Shown: piece by piece, positions 27,364 to 35,955 of the stretch
Position numbering within the stretch: the first letter of the stretch is position 1
How the letters are laid out: each line of letters begins with the position of its first letter
Assembly: GCF_001693485.1 (NCBI RefSeq)
Contig: NZ_MAXC01000001.1
Span: 124,001-188,000 of the forward strand
From: Bradyrhizobium sp. LMTR 3
Lineage (GTDB): Bacteria; Pseudomonadota; Alphaproteobacteria; Rhizobiales; Xanthobacteraceae
Direction of reading: 5' to 3'
DNA: 64,000 bases
Notes under the pieces: generated by a model
The model's database searches: none
What the model saw: the letters and a program-made list of their open reading frames with translations, nothing else
Told to the model about the DNA's origin: nothing
Made by a program: the position numbers and the translations under genes

Positions 27364-27390
27364 AAAAAACCCCGTCCAGACGGCGGGGTT
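27364..27390 (-). terminator. Terminator-like hairpin in front of the DapA-family gene
   Basis: On the minus strand AACCCCG-N9-CGGGGTT is followed by TTTTTT (27369-27364). The U tract ends about 41 bases upstream of ATG 27322, so it either ends an upstream transcript or works as an attenuator in the leader. Confidence 0.7.
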
Positions 27391-27434
27391 CGGGATCGTG
27401 GGTTCGCGACAGACTAGCGCGCGCGTCGATCTCG

Positions 27435-27458
27435 GGTCCCCGGATGGGGACCTTTTTT
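27435..27458 (+). terminator. Terminator-like hairpin on the plus strand
   Basis: Perfect stem GGTCCCC-GGAT-GGGGACC followed by TTTTTT. No plus-strand gene is recognised upstream, so it may end an antisense or small RNA, or form part of a minus-strand leader structure. Confidence 0.65.
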
Positions 27459-27553
27459 CGACGACAGTGCTGCGCACGAACTCGTGATCATGTGCGGATG
27501 ATGGAGGCCGAGAACCTCAATGTCAATCTGTGCGGGAACATGACGCGGACATG

Positions 27554-27583
27554 AAAAAAAGCCGGGCCCGAAAGAGCCCGGCT
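27554..27583 (-). terminator. Terminator-like hairpin on the minus strand
   Basis: On the minus strand AGCCGGGC-N8-GCCCGGCT is followed by a run of seven T (27560-27554). No minus-strand gene is recognised between it and the LysR gene that ends at 27909. Confidence 0.75.
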
Positions 27584-27666
27584 TGAGGTATTGGCCACGT
27601 GAGGCCGACACAATCACCTTCCAAGAGGGATTACTGAACCGCCGCGTCACTGGAGGAGGGGGACAT

Positions 27667-27789
27667 ATGCGCGACGCGACCGTTCAGCGTTTGAATACTA
27701 TGATCCTCATCGGTGCCCGGCAGCAACCGTCCAAGCCGCATGTCAGTCATGCGGGGAGCGGGGCCTCTGGCCTCTATAAGATAGCCTAA
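27667..27789 (+). CDS. Possible small protein of 40 residues
   Basis: ATG 27667 is preceded by a very strong ribosome site, GGAGGAGGGGG, 4 bases away. The 40-residue product has no hydrophobic segment, ends GASGLYKIA and matches nothing I know. The opposite strand is also open here, so the coding call rests mainly on the ribosome site. It could instead be a leader peptide or part of a regulatory RNA. Confidence 0.35.
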   Translation: MRDATVQRLNTMILIGARQQPSKPHVSHAGSGASGLYKIA

Positions 27790-27838
27790 TCCGGAAAGCG
27801 GGAGACGTAGCGCCACCGCTTCCAGCTTTATTTTTACA

Positions 27839-27907
27839 GCATGATCTCCGGGCGAACGCTTCGCGTTTGTCCCGAGGAAAACCGGTCCCCACTTTTCCGG
27901 ATCATGC
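27839..27907. repeat. Intergenic palindromic repeat, family F
   Basis: GCATGATC ... GATCATGC ends with inner GCGAACGCTTCGCGTTTGTC and AAAACCGGT...CACTTTTCCGG. A second copy, in the opposite orientation, is at 31418-31489. A degenerate relative may be present near 57504-57546. Confidence 0.85.
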
Positions 27908-27908
27908 T

Positions 27909-28802
27909 TTAGGAGGGCCAGCGCTGCGCCTTGCTCACCACGAAGTCGCGAAACACCTGCACGCGCGCGACCGTCTTCAATTCCTCGGGGTAAACGAAAT
28001 ACGTGTCCACCGCGATCGAATCGGTCTCGCCGAACAACTGCACCAGGCGGTTGTTCTCCTCGACCAGATAGTCGGGCAGGGCGGCGATGCCGAGCCCCTG
28101 CTGGCAGGCGCGAACGAGCCCCAAGATGTTGTTCACCTTGAAGTAGGCCTCGCGCGGGCCCGAGCCGTTGCGGCCGGCATCGATCAGCCAGCTCCGGTTC
28201 TGCAGATGTGGCGGCACCTGCGCATCGCCGAGCATGATGATGCGGTGCGAGTCGAGGTCGTCCAGCGTCCGCGGCGTACCGAAGCGCTTGATGTATTCCG
28301 GCGAGCAATAGGCATGGAAGCCGATCGAGAACAGCTTGCGCTGGATCAGGTCGGGCTGGGTCGGCTTGCGGGTCCGGATCGCGACGTCGGCCTCGCGCAT
28401 CGACAGGTCGAGATCCTCGTCGGTGACGATCAGCGAGATGCGGATGTCAGGATAAAGCGCGGTGAACTCGTCGAGCCGCGGGATCAGCCAGTTGATGCCG
28501 AGCGCTGGCGGCGTCGTGATCTTGAGGTCACCGCTCGGCCGCTCGCGGCTGTCGGTGAGTTTTGCGCGCGCCGCCTGCAACTGCATGAAGACGTCATGCG
28601 CGGTGCGGAACAGCAAATCGCCCTGCTCGGTGAGGATGAGTCCGCGCGCGTGGCGATGGAACAGCGACACCGCAAGTTCCTGCTCCAGCGCGCTGACCTG
28701 CCGCGATACCGCGGATTGCGAGAGCCCCAATTGCTCGCCGGCATGGGTAAAGCTTCCCGCTTCCGCCGCCGCGTGAAAGACCTTCAGCTTGTCCCAGTCC
28801 AT
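27909..28802 (-). CDS. LysR-type transcriptional regulator, VtlR/LsrB-like
   Basis: 297 residues from ATG 28802 (MDWDKLKVFHAAAEAG); ATG 28829 would add nine residues. The N-terminal winged HTH is GSFTHAGEQLGLSQSAVSRQ (about 16-35), followed by the linker FHRHARGLILTEQGD. The C-terminal two-lobed sensor domain is complete. The N-terminal 60 residues and the position directly after trxB match the LsrB (Sinorhizobium) and VtlR (Brucella) regulators, which control redox, envelope genes and AbcR-type small RNAs. It starts 29 bases after the trxB stop and is probably co-transcribed with it. The orthology is inferred from memory of those proteins. Confidence 0.88.
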   Translation of the reverse strand: MDWDKLKVFHAAAEAGSFTHAGEQLGLSQSAVSRQVSALEQELAVSLFHRHARGLILTEQGDLLFRTAHDVFMQLQAARAKLTDSRERPSGDLKITTPPALGINWLIPRLDEFTALYPDIRISLIVTDEDLDLSMREADVAIRTRKPTQPDLIQRKLFSIGFHAYCSPEYIKRFGTPRTLDDLDSHRIIMLGDAQVPPHLQNRSWLIDAGRNGSGPREAYFKVNNILGLVRACQQGLGIAALPDYLVEENNRLVQLFGETDSIAVDTYFVYPEELKTVARVQVFRDFVVSKAQRWPS

Positions 28803-28831
28803 GTCAAATCCGTCTCGTGTTCTAGGCATGA

Positions 28832-29797
28832 CTATTCAGCCGCCGCGCGATCGGTCGCGCGCAAAGCCAGGAAGCGTTCGGCCTCGAGGGCTGCCATGCA
28901 GCCGAGGCCGGCAGCCGTAACCGCCTGGCGGTAGGTTTCGTCGGCCACGTCGCCGGCGGCGAACAGGCCGGGGATCGAGGTCGCGGTCGAGTTCGGTGCC
29001 ACCTCGACATAGCCTGATGGCTTCAGCTTGATCTGGCCTTTGACCAGGTCGGTTGCCGGCGCATGCCCGATGGCGATGAAGACGCCGTCGGCCGCAACAC
29101 TCGTGAGTGCGCCGGTCTTGACGTTCTTCAGGCGCACATGGGTGACCTTGCTCGGGTTCTCGGCGCCGCAGATCTCGTCGATCGCCGAGTCCCACACCAC
29201 CTTGATCTTCGGATTTTTGAACAGGCGATCCTGCAGGATGCGCTCGGCGCGGAAATGATCGCGGCGATGCACGATCGTGACGGTCGATGCAAAGTTGGTC
29301 AGGAACAGCGCTTCCTCGACCGCGGTATTGCCGCCGCCGACCACGATCACCTCCTTGCCGCGATAGAAGAAGCCGTCGCAGGTCGCGCAGGCCGAGACGC
29401 CAAAACCCTTGAACTTTTCTTCCGAGGGAATGCCGAGCCAGCGCGCCTGCGCGCCGGTGGCGAGGACCACGGTTTCCGCCAGATAGACGTCGCCGCTATC
29501 GCAGGTCAGGCGGAACGGCCGCTGCGCCAGTTCGAGTTTGTTGACGAAATCGGTGACGATTTTGGTGCCGACATGGGCCGCCTGCTTCTCCATCTGCTCC
29601 ATCAGCCAGGGGCCCTGGATGACGTCGGCAAAGCCCGGATAATTTTCCACGTCGGTGGTGATGGTGAGTTGTCCGCCGGGCTGGATGCCCTGGATCAGCA
29701 CCGGCTCCAGCATCGCGCGCGCCGCGTAGATCGCCGCGGTGTAGCCGGCGGGGCCGGAACCGATAATGACGACCTTGGCATGAATAGGCGCAGGCAT
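28832..29797 (-). CDS. trxB: Thioredoxin-disulfide reductase
   Basis: 321 residues, standard length for low-molecular-weight bacterial TrxB. FAD site GSGPAGYTAAIYAARAM near 13-30; redox-active cysteines C137 and C140 in SACATCDGFF; NADPH site VVGGGNTAVEEALFL; C-terminal FAD motif GLFAAGDVADETYRQA. It passes electrons from NADPH to thioredoxin in the cytoplasm. A VtlR/LsrB-like regulator gene follows. Confidence 0.96.
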   Translation of the reverse strand: MPAPIHAKVVIIGSGPAGYTAAIYAARAMLEPVLIQGIQPGGQLTITTDVENYPGFADVIQGPWLMEQMEKQAAHVGTKIVTDFVNKLELAQRPFRLTCDSGDVYLAETVVLATGAQARWLGIPSEEKFKGFGVSACATCDGFFYRGKEVIVVGGGNTAVEEALFLTNFASTVTIVHRRDHFRAERILQDRLFKNPKIKVVWDSAIDEICGAENPSKVTHVRLKNVKTGALTSVAADGVFIAIGHAPATDLVKGQIKLKPSGYVEVAPNSTATSIPGLFAAGDVADETYRQAVTAAGLGCMAALEAERFLALRATDRAAAE

Positions 29798-29983
29798 CGG
29801 CGGATCCCTCTCTTATTCGGGGGTTTGTTTTGACTTTGAGCAGAAGCGCCCGGAAGGAGGTCGACGGCGCTGAAAGTGTCAAATCCAAGTCTAAGATATC
29901 TGGGTAGCTATGCAAGAATTGCAATTCATCCCAGCGAATTTTCCCCGGAACTGAAGTAACAATCGCGAAATATGACGTCGTGC

Positions 29984-30000
29984 GCGCAATAAAATTGCGC
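29984..30000. promoter_or_regulatory. Inverted repeat, possible Lrp-family operator
   Basis: Perfect 7-base arms with an AT-rich centre: GCGCAAT-AAA-ATTGCGC. It lies 76-92 bases before the Lrp/AsnC-type regulator start in the divergent region with trxB. Autoregulation through such sites is common for Lrp-type proteins; assignment is inferred. Confidence 0.4.
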
Positions 30001-30075
30001 AAGCCGCGCGGCGTGCGCTAAGAGAGTTGCCAGTAAGGCCAGCCCACGCGGCCAGAATTAGGGAACCCGACGCGC

Positions 30076-30555
30076 GTGTCGAAGAATCTTGACGAAATCG
30101 ACCTTCGAATCCTTGCCGAAATCCAGGCCGACGGCCGAATCACCAACGTGGAACTCGCCAAGCGTGTCGGCATCTCGCCGCCGCCCTGCCTGCGCCGGGT
30201 CCGCACATTGGAGGAAGAAGGCTACATCCAGGGCTATCGGGGCCTGTTGGATCCGCGTCGGTTAGGCTTCGACGTCACCGTGTTTGCTTCCGTCCATTTG
30301 TCCAGCCAGGCGGATGCGGATTTGCGCGCGTTCGAGGATTTTGTCCGCGCCGAGCCCCTGGTGCGGGAATGCTGGATGCTGTCGGGCGAAGTCGACTTCA
30401 TCCTCAAATGCGTCGCGCCCGACATGGCGACGTTTCAGGATTTCGTCACGCACCTGACGGCCGCGCCGCATGTGCGCAACGTCAGGACGTCGCTGGTGCT
30501 GCACAATTCGAAATATGAAGCGGCGGTGCCGCTCGATGTGAAGGTGGCGGGGTGA
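30076..30555 (+). CDS. Lrp/AsnC family transcriptional regulator
   Basis: 159 residues from GTG 30076. The N-terminal HTH (LDEIDLRILAEIQADGRITN then VELAKRVGISPPPCLRRVRT) is followed by the RAM ligand-binding domain, where RECWMLSGEVDFILKCVAPD is the typical effector-binding loop. Such proteins sense an amino acid and control its metabolism; the effector cannot be told. Divergent from trxB; a perfect inverted repeat lies upstream. A family C repeat follows the stop. Confidence 0.92.
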   Translation: MSKNLDEIDLRILAEIQADGRITNVELAKRVGISPPPCLRRVRTLEEEGYIQGYRGLLDPRRLGFDVTVFASVHLSSQADADLRAFEDFVRAEPLVRECWMLSGEVDFILKCVAPDMATFQDFVTHLTAAPHVRNVRTSLVLHNSKYEAAVPLDVKVAG

Positions 30556-30563
30556 AGCGAAGC

Positions 30564-30642
30564 GTCATTCCGGGGCGCGCAAAGCGCGAACCCGGAATCT
30601 CGAGATTCCGGGTCTGGTGCTTACGCACCATCCCGGAATGAC
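30564..30642. repeat. Intergenic palindromic repeat, family C
   Basis: Compact copy: GTCATTCCGGGGCGCGC at one end, CCGGAATGAC at the other, central CCCGGAATCTCGAGATTCCG. Lies between the convergent Lrp and DoxX genes. Confidence 0.88.
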
Positions 30643-30657
30643 TGAGCTGACGCTCAG

Positions 30658-31077
30658 TCACTTCTTCCGCATCGCGTCGACGCTGTACGGGCCGCCGCCT
30701 GCAGTCGAAAGATATAGGCAGGCGAAGCAGAACAGGATCGCCAGCGTGCCGCCGTTGATGAGCGGAAAAAAGCTCCTCGGCGCATGACCGATGAAATAGG
30801 CAAAGGCCATCTCGCCGGCGAGAATGAAGGCGACGGGTTGCGTGAACAGTCCGAGCAGCAAGAGCCCGCCTAGAATCAACTCAATCGCTCCGGCGGCTCC
30901 CGATAGGGACATCAATTGCACCTTGTTGAGGAAGGCGTAAGCGTTGCCCTCCGGAATTGTCGGAAACTTCAGAATCTTCGCGACACCGTACTGAAACAGC
31001 AATAGCCCGGTGATGAAGCGAAACAGGCTCAGCGCCGGCGGTTGCCATTTCGCGAGCATCTTGTCGATTTGTTCCAT
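30658..31077 (-). CDS. DoxX family membrane protein
   Basis: 139 residues with four predicted membrane helices (about 17-35, 55-75, 80-97, 108-125). The DoxX signature is visible in LFRFITGLLLFQYGVAKIL at the start and GAIELILGGLLLLGLFTQP in the middle. DoxX proteins are small inner-membrane proteins, some tied to quinone or thiol redox systems; no specific role is implied here. Two inverted repeats lie 130-210 bases upstream. Confidence 0.85.
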   Translation of the reverse strand: MEQIDKMLAKWQPPALSLFRFITGLLLFQYGVAKILKFPTIPEGNAYAFLNKVQLMSLSGAAGAIELILGGLLLLGLFTQPVAFILAGEMAFAYFIGHAPRSFFPLINGGTLAILFCFACLYLSTAGGGPYSVDAMRKK

Positions 31078-31207
31078 GTCATAGTCCCCCTTTGTTTGAC
31101 GCGCTAAAATTTAGCGCCACGAGATTACACGGTCTTGTCGGATCGCGTGTGATGCCGACACAACACCCCTGAGATCGAATCATTCCCCTTCACTGCGCCG
31201 CTTCGCG

Positions 31208-31288
31208 ATAGTGCTGCGATTGCAACGCAGCACTATGCCGCCGTTTCGCAACGCCGGCACGCCCGGTGCAGTTAGTTATAGTCTATAA
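31208..31288. promoter_or_regulatory. Two inverted repeats upstream of doxX-like gene
   Basis: ATAGTGCTGCG-N7-CGCAGCACTAT (31208-31236) has perfect 11-base arms without a T tract; TTATAG-T-CTATAA (31276-31288) has perfect 6-base arms. Both lie in the 413-base gap 31078-31490, whose other contents are the greA terminator and a family F repeat. They may be operators. Confidence 0.35.
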
Positions 31289-31360
31289 ACATCGTCCGGG
31301 ATTCGGATATTCTGAAATCCACTGCACCACTACTCACATTCCTGTCAGGACAGCAGCAAC

Positions 31361-31388
31361 AAAAAAGCCGCGTGGAAAACGCGGCTTT
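31361..31388 (-). terminator. Rho-independent terminator of greA
   Basis: On the minus strand AAAGCCGCG-N7-CGCGGCTTT followed by TTTTTT; located about 100 bases after the greA stop, with a family F repeat between. Confidence 0.85.
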
Positions 31389-31417
31389 GTCGCAACAGTA
31401 ACTTGCAGGTGACTACA

Positions 31418-31489
31418 GCATGATTCTGAAAAGTGGATACCGGTTTTCCCTCGCGACAAACGCCGAACGCGTTTGCGCGGAGATCATGC
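31418..31489. repeat. Intergenic palindromic repeat, family F
   Basis: GCATGATT ... GATCATGC copy directly abutting the greA stop codon; inner sequence AAAAGTGGATACCGGTTTTC and CGCGACAAACGC matches the copy at 27839-27907 in reverse. Confidence 0.85.
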
Positions 31490-31490
31490 T

Positions 31491-31967
31491 CTATCGCCAC
31501 TCGACCTTGGTGATCTCGTAGGCCTTGGCGCCGCCGGGAGCCACGACCTCCACGGTCGAACCCTTCTTCTTGCCGATCAGGGCGCGAGCCAGCGGCGAGG
31601 TGATCGAGATGCGGCCCTTCTTGGCGTCGGCTTCCGGTTCGCCGACGATCTGCCACACCGCTTTCTTTTCGGTGTCCTCGTCGACCAGCGTGACGGTCGC
31701 GCCGAACTTGACGGTGTCGCCGGACAGCTTCGAGATGTCGATGATGTCGGCGCGCGCGAGCTTGTCCTCGAGCTCGGCGATGCGGCCTTCGTTGTGTGAC
31801 TGCTCTTCCTTGGCCGCGTGATATTCCGCGTTCTCGGAGAGGTCGCCATGCGAGCGCGCCTCGGCGATATGCTCGATGATGCGCGGACGCTCCACCGATT
31901 GGCGCTGCTTCAACTCGACCTCCAGGGCGGCATACCCGCTAGCAGTCATCGGAACCTTGTCCATCAT
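31491..31967 (-). CDS. greA: Transcription elongation factor GreA
   Basis: 158 residues from ATG 31967 (a second ATG follows directly; GGAAGGA is 10-13 bases upstream). The N-terminal coiled coil carries the tip motif [20 protein letters not shown] with the acidic residues that enter the RNA polymerase channel; the C-terminal FKBP-like domain ends with [17 protein letters not shown]. GreA rescues backtracked polymerase by stimulating RNA cleavage. It lies downstream of carB on the same strand. Confidence 0.95.
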   Translation of the reverse strand: MMDKVPMTASGYAALEVELKQRQSVERPRIIEHIAEARSHGDLSENAEYHAAKEEQSHNEGRIAELEDKLARADIIDISKLSGDTVKFGATVTLVDEDTEKKAVWQIVGEPEADAKKGRISITSPLARALIGKKKGSTVEVVAPGGAKAYEITKVEWR

Positions 31968-32075
31968 CTCTTTCCGTCCTTCCCTCGTGCGAGCCGCCAG
32001 AAGTTGCGCGCACGAGCCACGCTTTCGATTTTCGATCAGGAACTCGACACACGAACCCGCCAGCCCGTTGATTTT

Positions 32076-32093
32076 AGGCCCCGTCAGGGGCCT
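32076..32093 (-). terminator. Hairpin after carB
   Basis: AGGCCCC-N4-GGGGCCT stem between carB and greA, about 85 bases after the carB stop; the T tract on the minus strand is weak (AAAATC), so it is only a possible terminator. Confidence 0.4.
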
Positions 32094-32176
32094 TGCAACA
32101 TCCAAACGGGGCGGTGAGTTCCAGCCATGCCGGCTTATTGCCGATCGTTTCGCGGGCATTTTCGCCCGGCAAACGA

Positions 32177-35100
32177 TCAGTTTTCGGAAAAATAGCTCTG
32201 TAGCGTGCGGACCTCAAGGTCCCCGCCCAGATAGGCGCGGATGCCCTGGGCGGCCGCAACAGCACCCGAAAGAGTGGTGTAATACGGCACTTTATGCAAG
32301 AGGGCAGCCCGCCGCAGCGAACGGCTGTCGGCCAGCGCCTGCGGCCCTTCGGTGGTGTTGAAAACGAGCTGAATGTCGCCATTGGTGATGGCATCGACGA
32401 TGTGCGGCCGCCCTTCCAGCACCTTGTTGACCTTCTCGGTCGGAATGCCCTTGTCGGCGAGGAAGCGCTGGGTGCCCGAGGTGCCCATCACCTTGAAGCC
32501 GAGCGAGTGCAGAAGCCGGACCGCCTCGGCGATACGGGTCTTGTCGGTCTCGCGCACCGAGACGAAGACGGTGCCCTTGCGCGGCACGCGGGTGCCGCCG
32601 CCGAGCTGGCTCTTGGCAAAGGCAATCTCGAACGAGCGGTCGATGCCCATCACCTCGCCGGTCGAGCGCATCTCCGGACCGAGCACGGTATCGACGCCGG
32701 GGAAGCGCGCGAAAGGGAAGACCGACTCTTTGACGCCGACATGGCCGAGCTGCTTCTTCTTCAGCTTGAAATCGGCGAGCTTCTCGCCGGCCATAATCCG
32801 TGCCGCGATCTTCGCCACCGGCGTACCGACGACCTTGGCGACGAACGGAACGGTGCGCGACGCCCGCGGATTGACCTCGAGCACGTAGATCTCGCCGTCC
32901 TTGATCGCATATTGCACGTTCATCAGCCCGACCACGTCGAGGCCGAGCGCGAGCTCGCGGGTTTGCCGCTCGAGCTCCTCGATCATCTTCGCATCCAGCG
33001 AATGCGGCGGCAGCGAACAGGCGGAATCGCCGGAGTGAATGCCGGCTTCCTCGATATGTTCCATGATGCCGACGATGAAGGTATCCTTGCCGTCGCAGAG
33101 GCAATCAACGTCGATCTCGGTAGCATCAGACAAATAGCGGTCGAACAGCAGCGGGTTCTTGCCGAGCACGGTATTGATCTGCCCGGTCTTGTCGTTGGGG
33201 TAGCGCGCCTTGACGTCGGCCGGCACCAGCTCGGGTAGCGTCCCGAGCAGATAATCGTTGAGCTGGGTTTCCTCGCGGATGATCTGCATCGCGCGGCCGC
33301 CCAGCACGTAGGACGGACGCACCACCAGCGGCAGGCCGAGATCGGCCGACACCAGCCGCGCCTGCTCGACCGAATAGGCGATACCGTTCTTAGGCTGCTT
33401 TAACTTCAGTTTGTCGAGAACGCGCTTGAAACGGTCGCGGTCCTCGGCGAGGTCGATGGCGTCGGGCGAGGTGCCGAGGATCGGCACGTCGGCGGCTTCC
33501 AGCGCGCGCGCCAACTTCAGTGGGGTCTGCCCGCCGAACTGCACGATCACGCCGTGCAGCGTGCCGTTCTGCCGCTCGGTGGCGACGATTTCCAGCACGT
33601 CCTCGGCAGTGAGCGGCTCGAAATACAGCCGGTCGGCGGTGTCGTAGTCGGTCGACACCGTCTCCGGATTGCAGTTGATCATGATGGTTTCATACCCGGC
33701 ATCGTCGAGCGCGAAGCAGGCATGGCAGCAGCAATAGTCGAATTCGATGCCCTGGCCGATCCGGTTCGGGCCGCCGCCGAGAATGATGACCTTCTTGCGG
33801 TCGGAGGGCGCGCTCTCGTCGGCCAGCGCGCCCGCAAACGGCGCTTCATAGCTCGAATACATGTAGGCGGTGGGGGAGGCGAATTCGGCGGCGCAGGTGT
33901 CGATGCGCTTGAAAGCGGGGCGTACGCCGAGCGCGTGACGCTTCGCGGTGATCTCGGCTTCGGTGGACTCGGACAGTACGGCAAGCCGTGCGTCGGAAAA
34001 GCCCATCGCCTTCAGCATGCGCATGCCATAGCCGTTCGGCGGCAGGCCGTGCGTCCTGATCTTCGTTTCCATGTCGATGATGCCGCGCATCTCGGCGAGA
34101 AACCATGGATCGATCTTGCACGAATTGAAGATGTCTTCGTTCGACCAGCCGAGCCGCATCGCCTGCGCCACCTGCAGGATGCGGTTCGGCGTCGGCGTGC
34201 CCAACGCGGCGCGGATCGCGTTCTTGTCGTCGCCGCGCCCTAACCCCTCGATCTCGATCTCGTCGAGCCCGGTCAGTCCGGTCTCGAGCCCGCGCAACGC
34301 CTTCTGCAGGCTCTCCTGGAACGTGCGGCCGATCGCCATGACTTCGCCGACCGACTTCATCGAGGTCGTCAGCGTGATGGAGGCGCCGGGAAACTTTTCG
34401 AACGCAAAGCGGGGGACCTTGGTCACCACATAGTCGATGGTCGGCTCGAACGAGGCGGGCGTCGCGCCGCCGGTGATGTCGTTGGCAATTTCATCGAGCG
34501 TGTAGCCGACCGCGAGCTTGGCGGCGACTTTTGCGATCGGAAAGCCGGTGGCTTTTGATGCGAGCGCCGAGGAGCGTGACACGCGCGGATTCATCTCGAT
34601 CACCACCATGCGGCCGTCATCGGGGTTGACGCCGAACTGCACGTTGGATCCGCCGGTCTCCACGCCGATTTCGCGCAGCACCGCGATCGAGGCGTCGCGC
34701 ATGATCTGGTATTCTTTGTCGGTCAGCGTCAGCGCCGGCGCTACCGTGATGGAATCGCCGGTGTGCACGCCCATCGGATCGAGGTTCTCGATCGAGCAGA
34801 CGATGATGCAATTGTCCTTCTTGTCGCGCACCACCTCCATCTCGAACTCTTTCCAGCCGAGCACGGATTCCTCGATCAGCACTTCGTTGGTCGGTGAGGC
34901 GTCGAGCCCGCGTTCGATGATGTCGAGGAATTCTTCCTTGTTGTAAGCGATACCGCCGCCGGTGCCGCCCATGGTGAAGGAGGGGCGGATGATTGCAGGG
35001 AGCCCGATTTCGGACAGCGCCATCAGCGCCTCGCCGAGCGCATGCTCCTGGTAACGCTTGCGGCGCTCGTTTTCGCCGATCGTCCATTGCCGTTCGAGCT

Positions 35101-35641
35101 CATCCAGCGCGTCGCCCGTTAGCTTCTCACGTTCGGCGAGGTATTTGTCGCGATAGGACTTTTTCAGCGCCGAGGCGTTGGCGAGCCGCGATTTCGGCGT
35201 CTGCAGGCCGATCTTCTCCATCGCGTTGCGGAAAAGCTGGCGGTCTTCGGCCTTGTCGATGGCGTCAGCGGTGGCGCCGATCATCTCGACATCGAATTTG
35301 TCGAGCGTGCCCTGACGGCGCAGCGACAGCGCACAGTTCAGCGCGGTCTGCCCGCCCATGGTCGGCAACAGCGCAAAGCCGCCGGGGATGACGTAGCGCT
35401 CCTTCTCGATGATCTTGGCGACGATTTCGGGCGTGATCGGCTCGATATAGGTCGCATCAGCCAATTCCGGGTCGGTCATGATGGTGGCCGGATTGGAATT
35501 GACGAGGACGATACGGTAGCCCTCTTCCTTCAGGGTCTTCACCGCCTGGGTGCCGGAATAATCGAATTCGCAGGCCTGGCCGATCACGATGGGACCCGCG
35601 CCGATGATCAGGATGGTGGAGATATCTGTTCTTTTGGGCAT
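32177..35641 (-). CDS. carB: Carbamoyl-phosphate synthase large subunit
   Basis: 1154 residues, longer than the ~1073 of E. coli, mostly by an alphaproteobacterial insert in the first ATP-grasp half ([18 protein letters not shown]... near 155-210). Two homologous halves each carry a pre-ATP-grasp and ATP-grasp domain: [20 protein letters not shown] near 14-33 and [20 protein letters not shown] in the second half. The C-terminal MGS-like allosteric domain is complete. With CarA it makes carbamoyl phosphate for pyrimidines and arginine. carA lies 3.8 kb away on the same strand rather than adjacent. A terminator-like hairpin stands 27 bases before the start. Confidence 0.97.
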   Translation of the reverse strand: MPKRTDISTILIIGAGPIVIGQACEFDYSGTQAVKTLKEEGYRIVLVNSNPATIMTDPELADATYIEPITPEIVAKIIEKERYVIPGGFALLPTMGGQTALNCALSLRRQGTLDKFDVEMIGATADAIDKAEDRQLFRNAMEKIGLQTPKSRLANASALKKSYRDKYLAEREKLTGDALDELERQWTIGENERRKRYQEHALGEALMALSEIGLPAIIRPSFTMGGTGGGIAYNKEEFLDIIERGLDASPTNEVLIEESVLGWKEFEMEVVRDKKDNCIIVCSIENLDPMGVHTGDSITVAPALTLTDKEYQIMRDASIAVLREIGVETGGSNVQFGVNPDDGRMVVIEMNPRVSRSSALASKATGFPIAKVAAKLAVGYTLDEIANDITGGATPASFEPTIDYVVTKVPRFAFEKFPGASITLTTSMKSVGEVMAIGRTFQESLQKALRGLETGLTGLDEIEIEGLGRGDDKNAIRAALGTPTPNRILQVAQAMRLGWSNEDIFNSCKIDPWFLAEMRGIIDMETKIRTHGLPPNGYGMRMLKAMGFSDARLAVLSESTEAEITAKRHALGVRPAFKRIDTCAAEFASPTAYMYSSYEAPFAGALADESAPSDRKKVIILGGGPNRIGQGIEFDYCCCHACFALDDAGYETIMINCNPETVSTDYDTADRLYFEPLTAEDVLEIVATERQNGTLHGVIVQFGGQTPLKLARALEAADVPILGTSPDAIDLAEDRDRFKRVLDKLKLKQPKNGIAYSVEQARLVSADLGLPLVVRPSYVLGGRAMQIIREETQLNDYLLGTLPELVPADVKARYPNDKTGQINTVLGKNPLLFDRYLSDATEIDVDCLCDGKDTFIVGIMEHIEEAGIHSGDSACSLPPHSLDAKMIEELERQTRELALGLDVVGLMNVQYAIKDGEIYVLEVNPRASRTVPFVAKVVGTPVAKIAARIMAGEKLADFKLKKKQLGHVGVKESVFPFARFPGVDTVLGPEMRSTGEVMGIDRSFEIAFAKSQLGGGTRVPRKGTVFVSVRETDKTRIAEAVRLLHSLGFKVMGTSGTQRFLADKGIPTEKVNKVLEGRPHIVDAITNGDIQLVFNTTEGPQALADSRSLRRAALLHKVPYYTTLSGAVAAAQGIRAYLGGDLEVRTLQSYFSEN

Positions 35642-35667
35642 CAGCTCTCAGACTGGATTTTGGGCAC

Positions 35668-35696
35668 AAAAAAAGGGCGCGCAGCCGCGCGTCCCC
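35668..35696 (-). terminator. Terminator-like hairpin directly in front of carB
   Basis: On the minus strand GGGACGCGC-GGCT-GCGCGCCC is followed by seven T (35674-35668). Only 26 bases separate the T tract from ATG 35641, which leaves little room for a carB promoter downstream, so this may be an attenuator rather than the end of an upstream unit. Confidence 0.7.
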
Positions 35697-35816
35697 TAAG
35701 CCAAGAGCGCGGGTCACCCTCGCGCGCGGGTGGTCTTTAGACCAGATTCCGCACCCGCGAAACCCCCAAAAACCCCTCATCAACCGCGTTTTTTGGAGGA
35801 AGTTGCGATGATTGCC

Positions 35817-35955
35817 GAGGCCCGGCTTCGCCCTTTGGGCTACGCGGGGGGCCCAGTCCGTCTACGCTTTCGCTTTGCTCAAGCTACGCCGGACACGCTT
35901 TGCCCCGCCGGTCTCCGTCGTGGCTGCGCCACGCGTAGCCCGTCAGGGCGAAGCG
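35817..35955. repeat. Intergenic inverted repeat, family J
   Basis: AGGCCCGGCTTCGCCCTTTG ... GGGCTACGC at the left is mirrored by GCGTAGCCCGTCAGGGCGAAG at the right. It lies between the carB leader and the tRNA-like gene and fills much of that gap. Confidence 0.65.

Noticed and set aside
27364..27583. SRP RNA, 6S RNA or tmRNA
   Set aside because: The conserved loop sequences of those RNAs are not present; the region only offers three simple hairpins.
35817..35955. Possible protein fragment or transposon remnant between carB and the tRNA-like gene
   Set aside because: The sequence is explained by an inverted repeat with GC-rich arms; no coding motif or transposase residues are seen.
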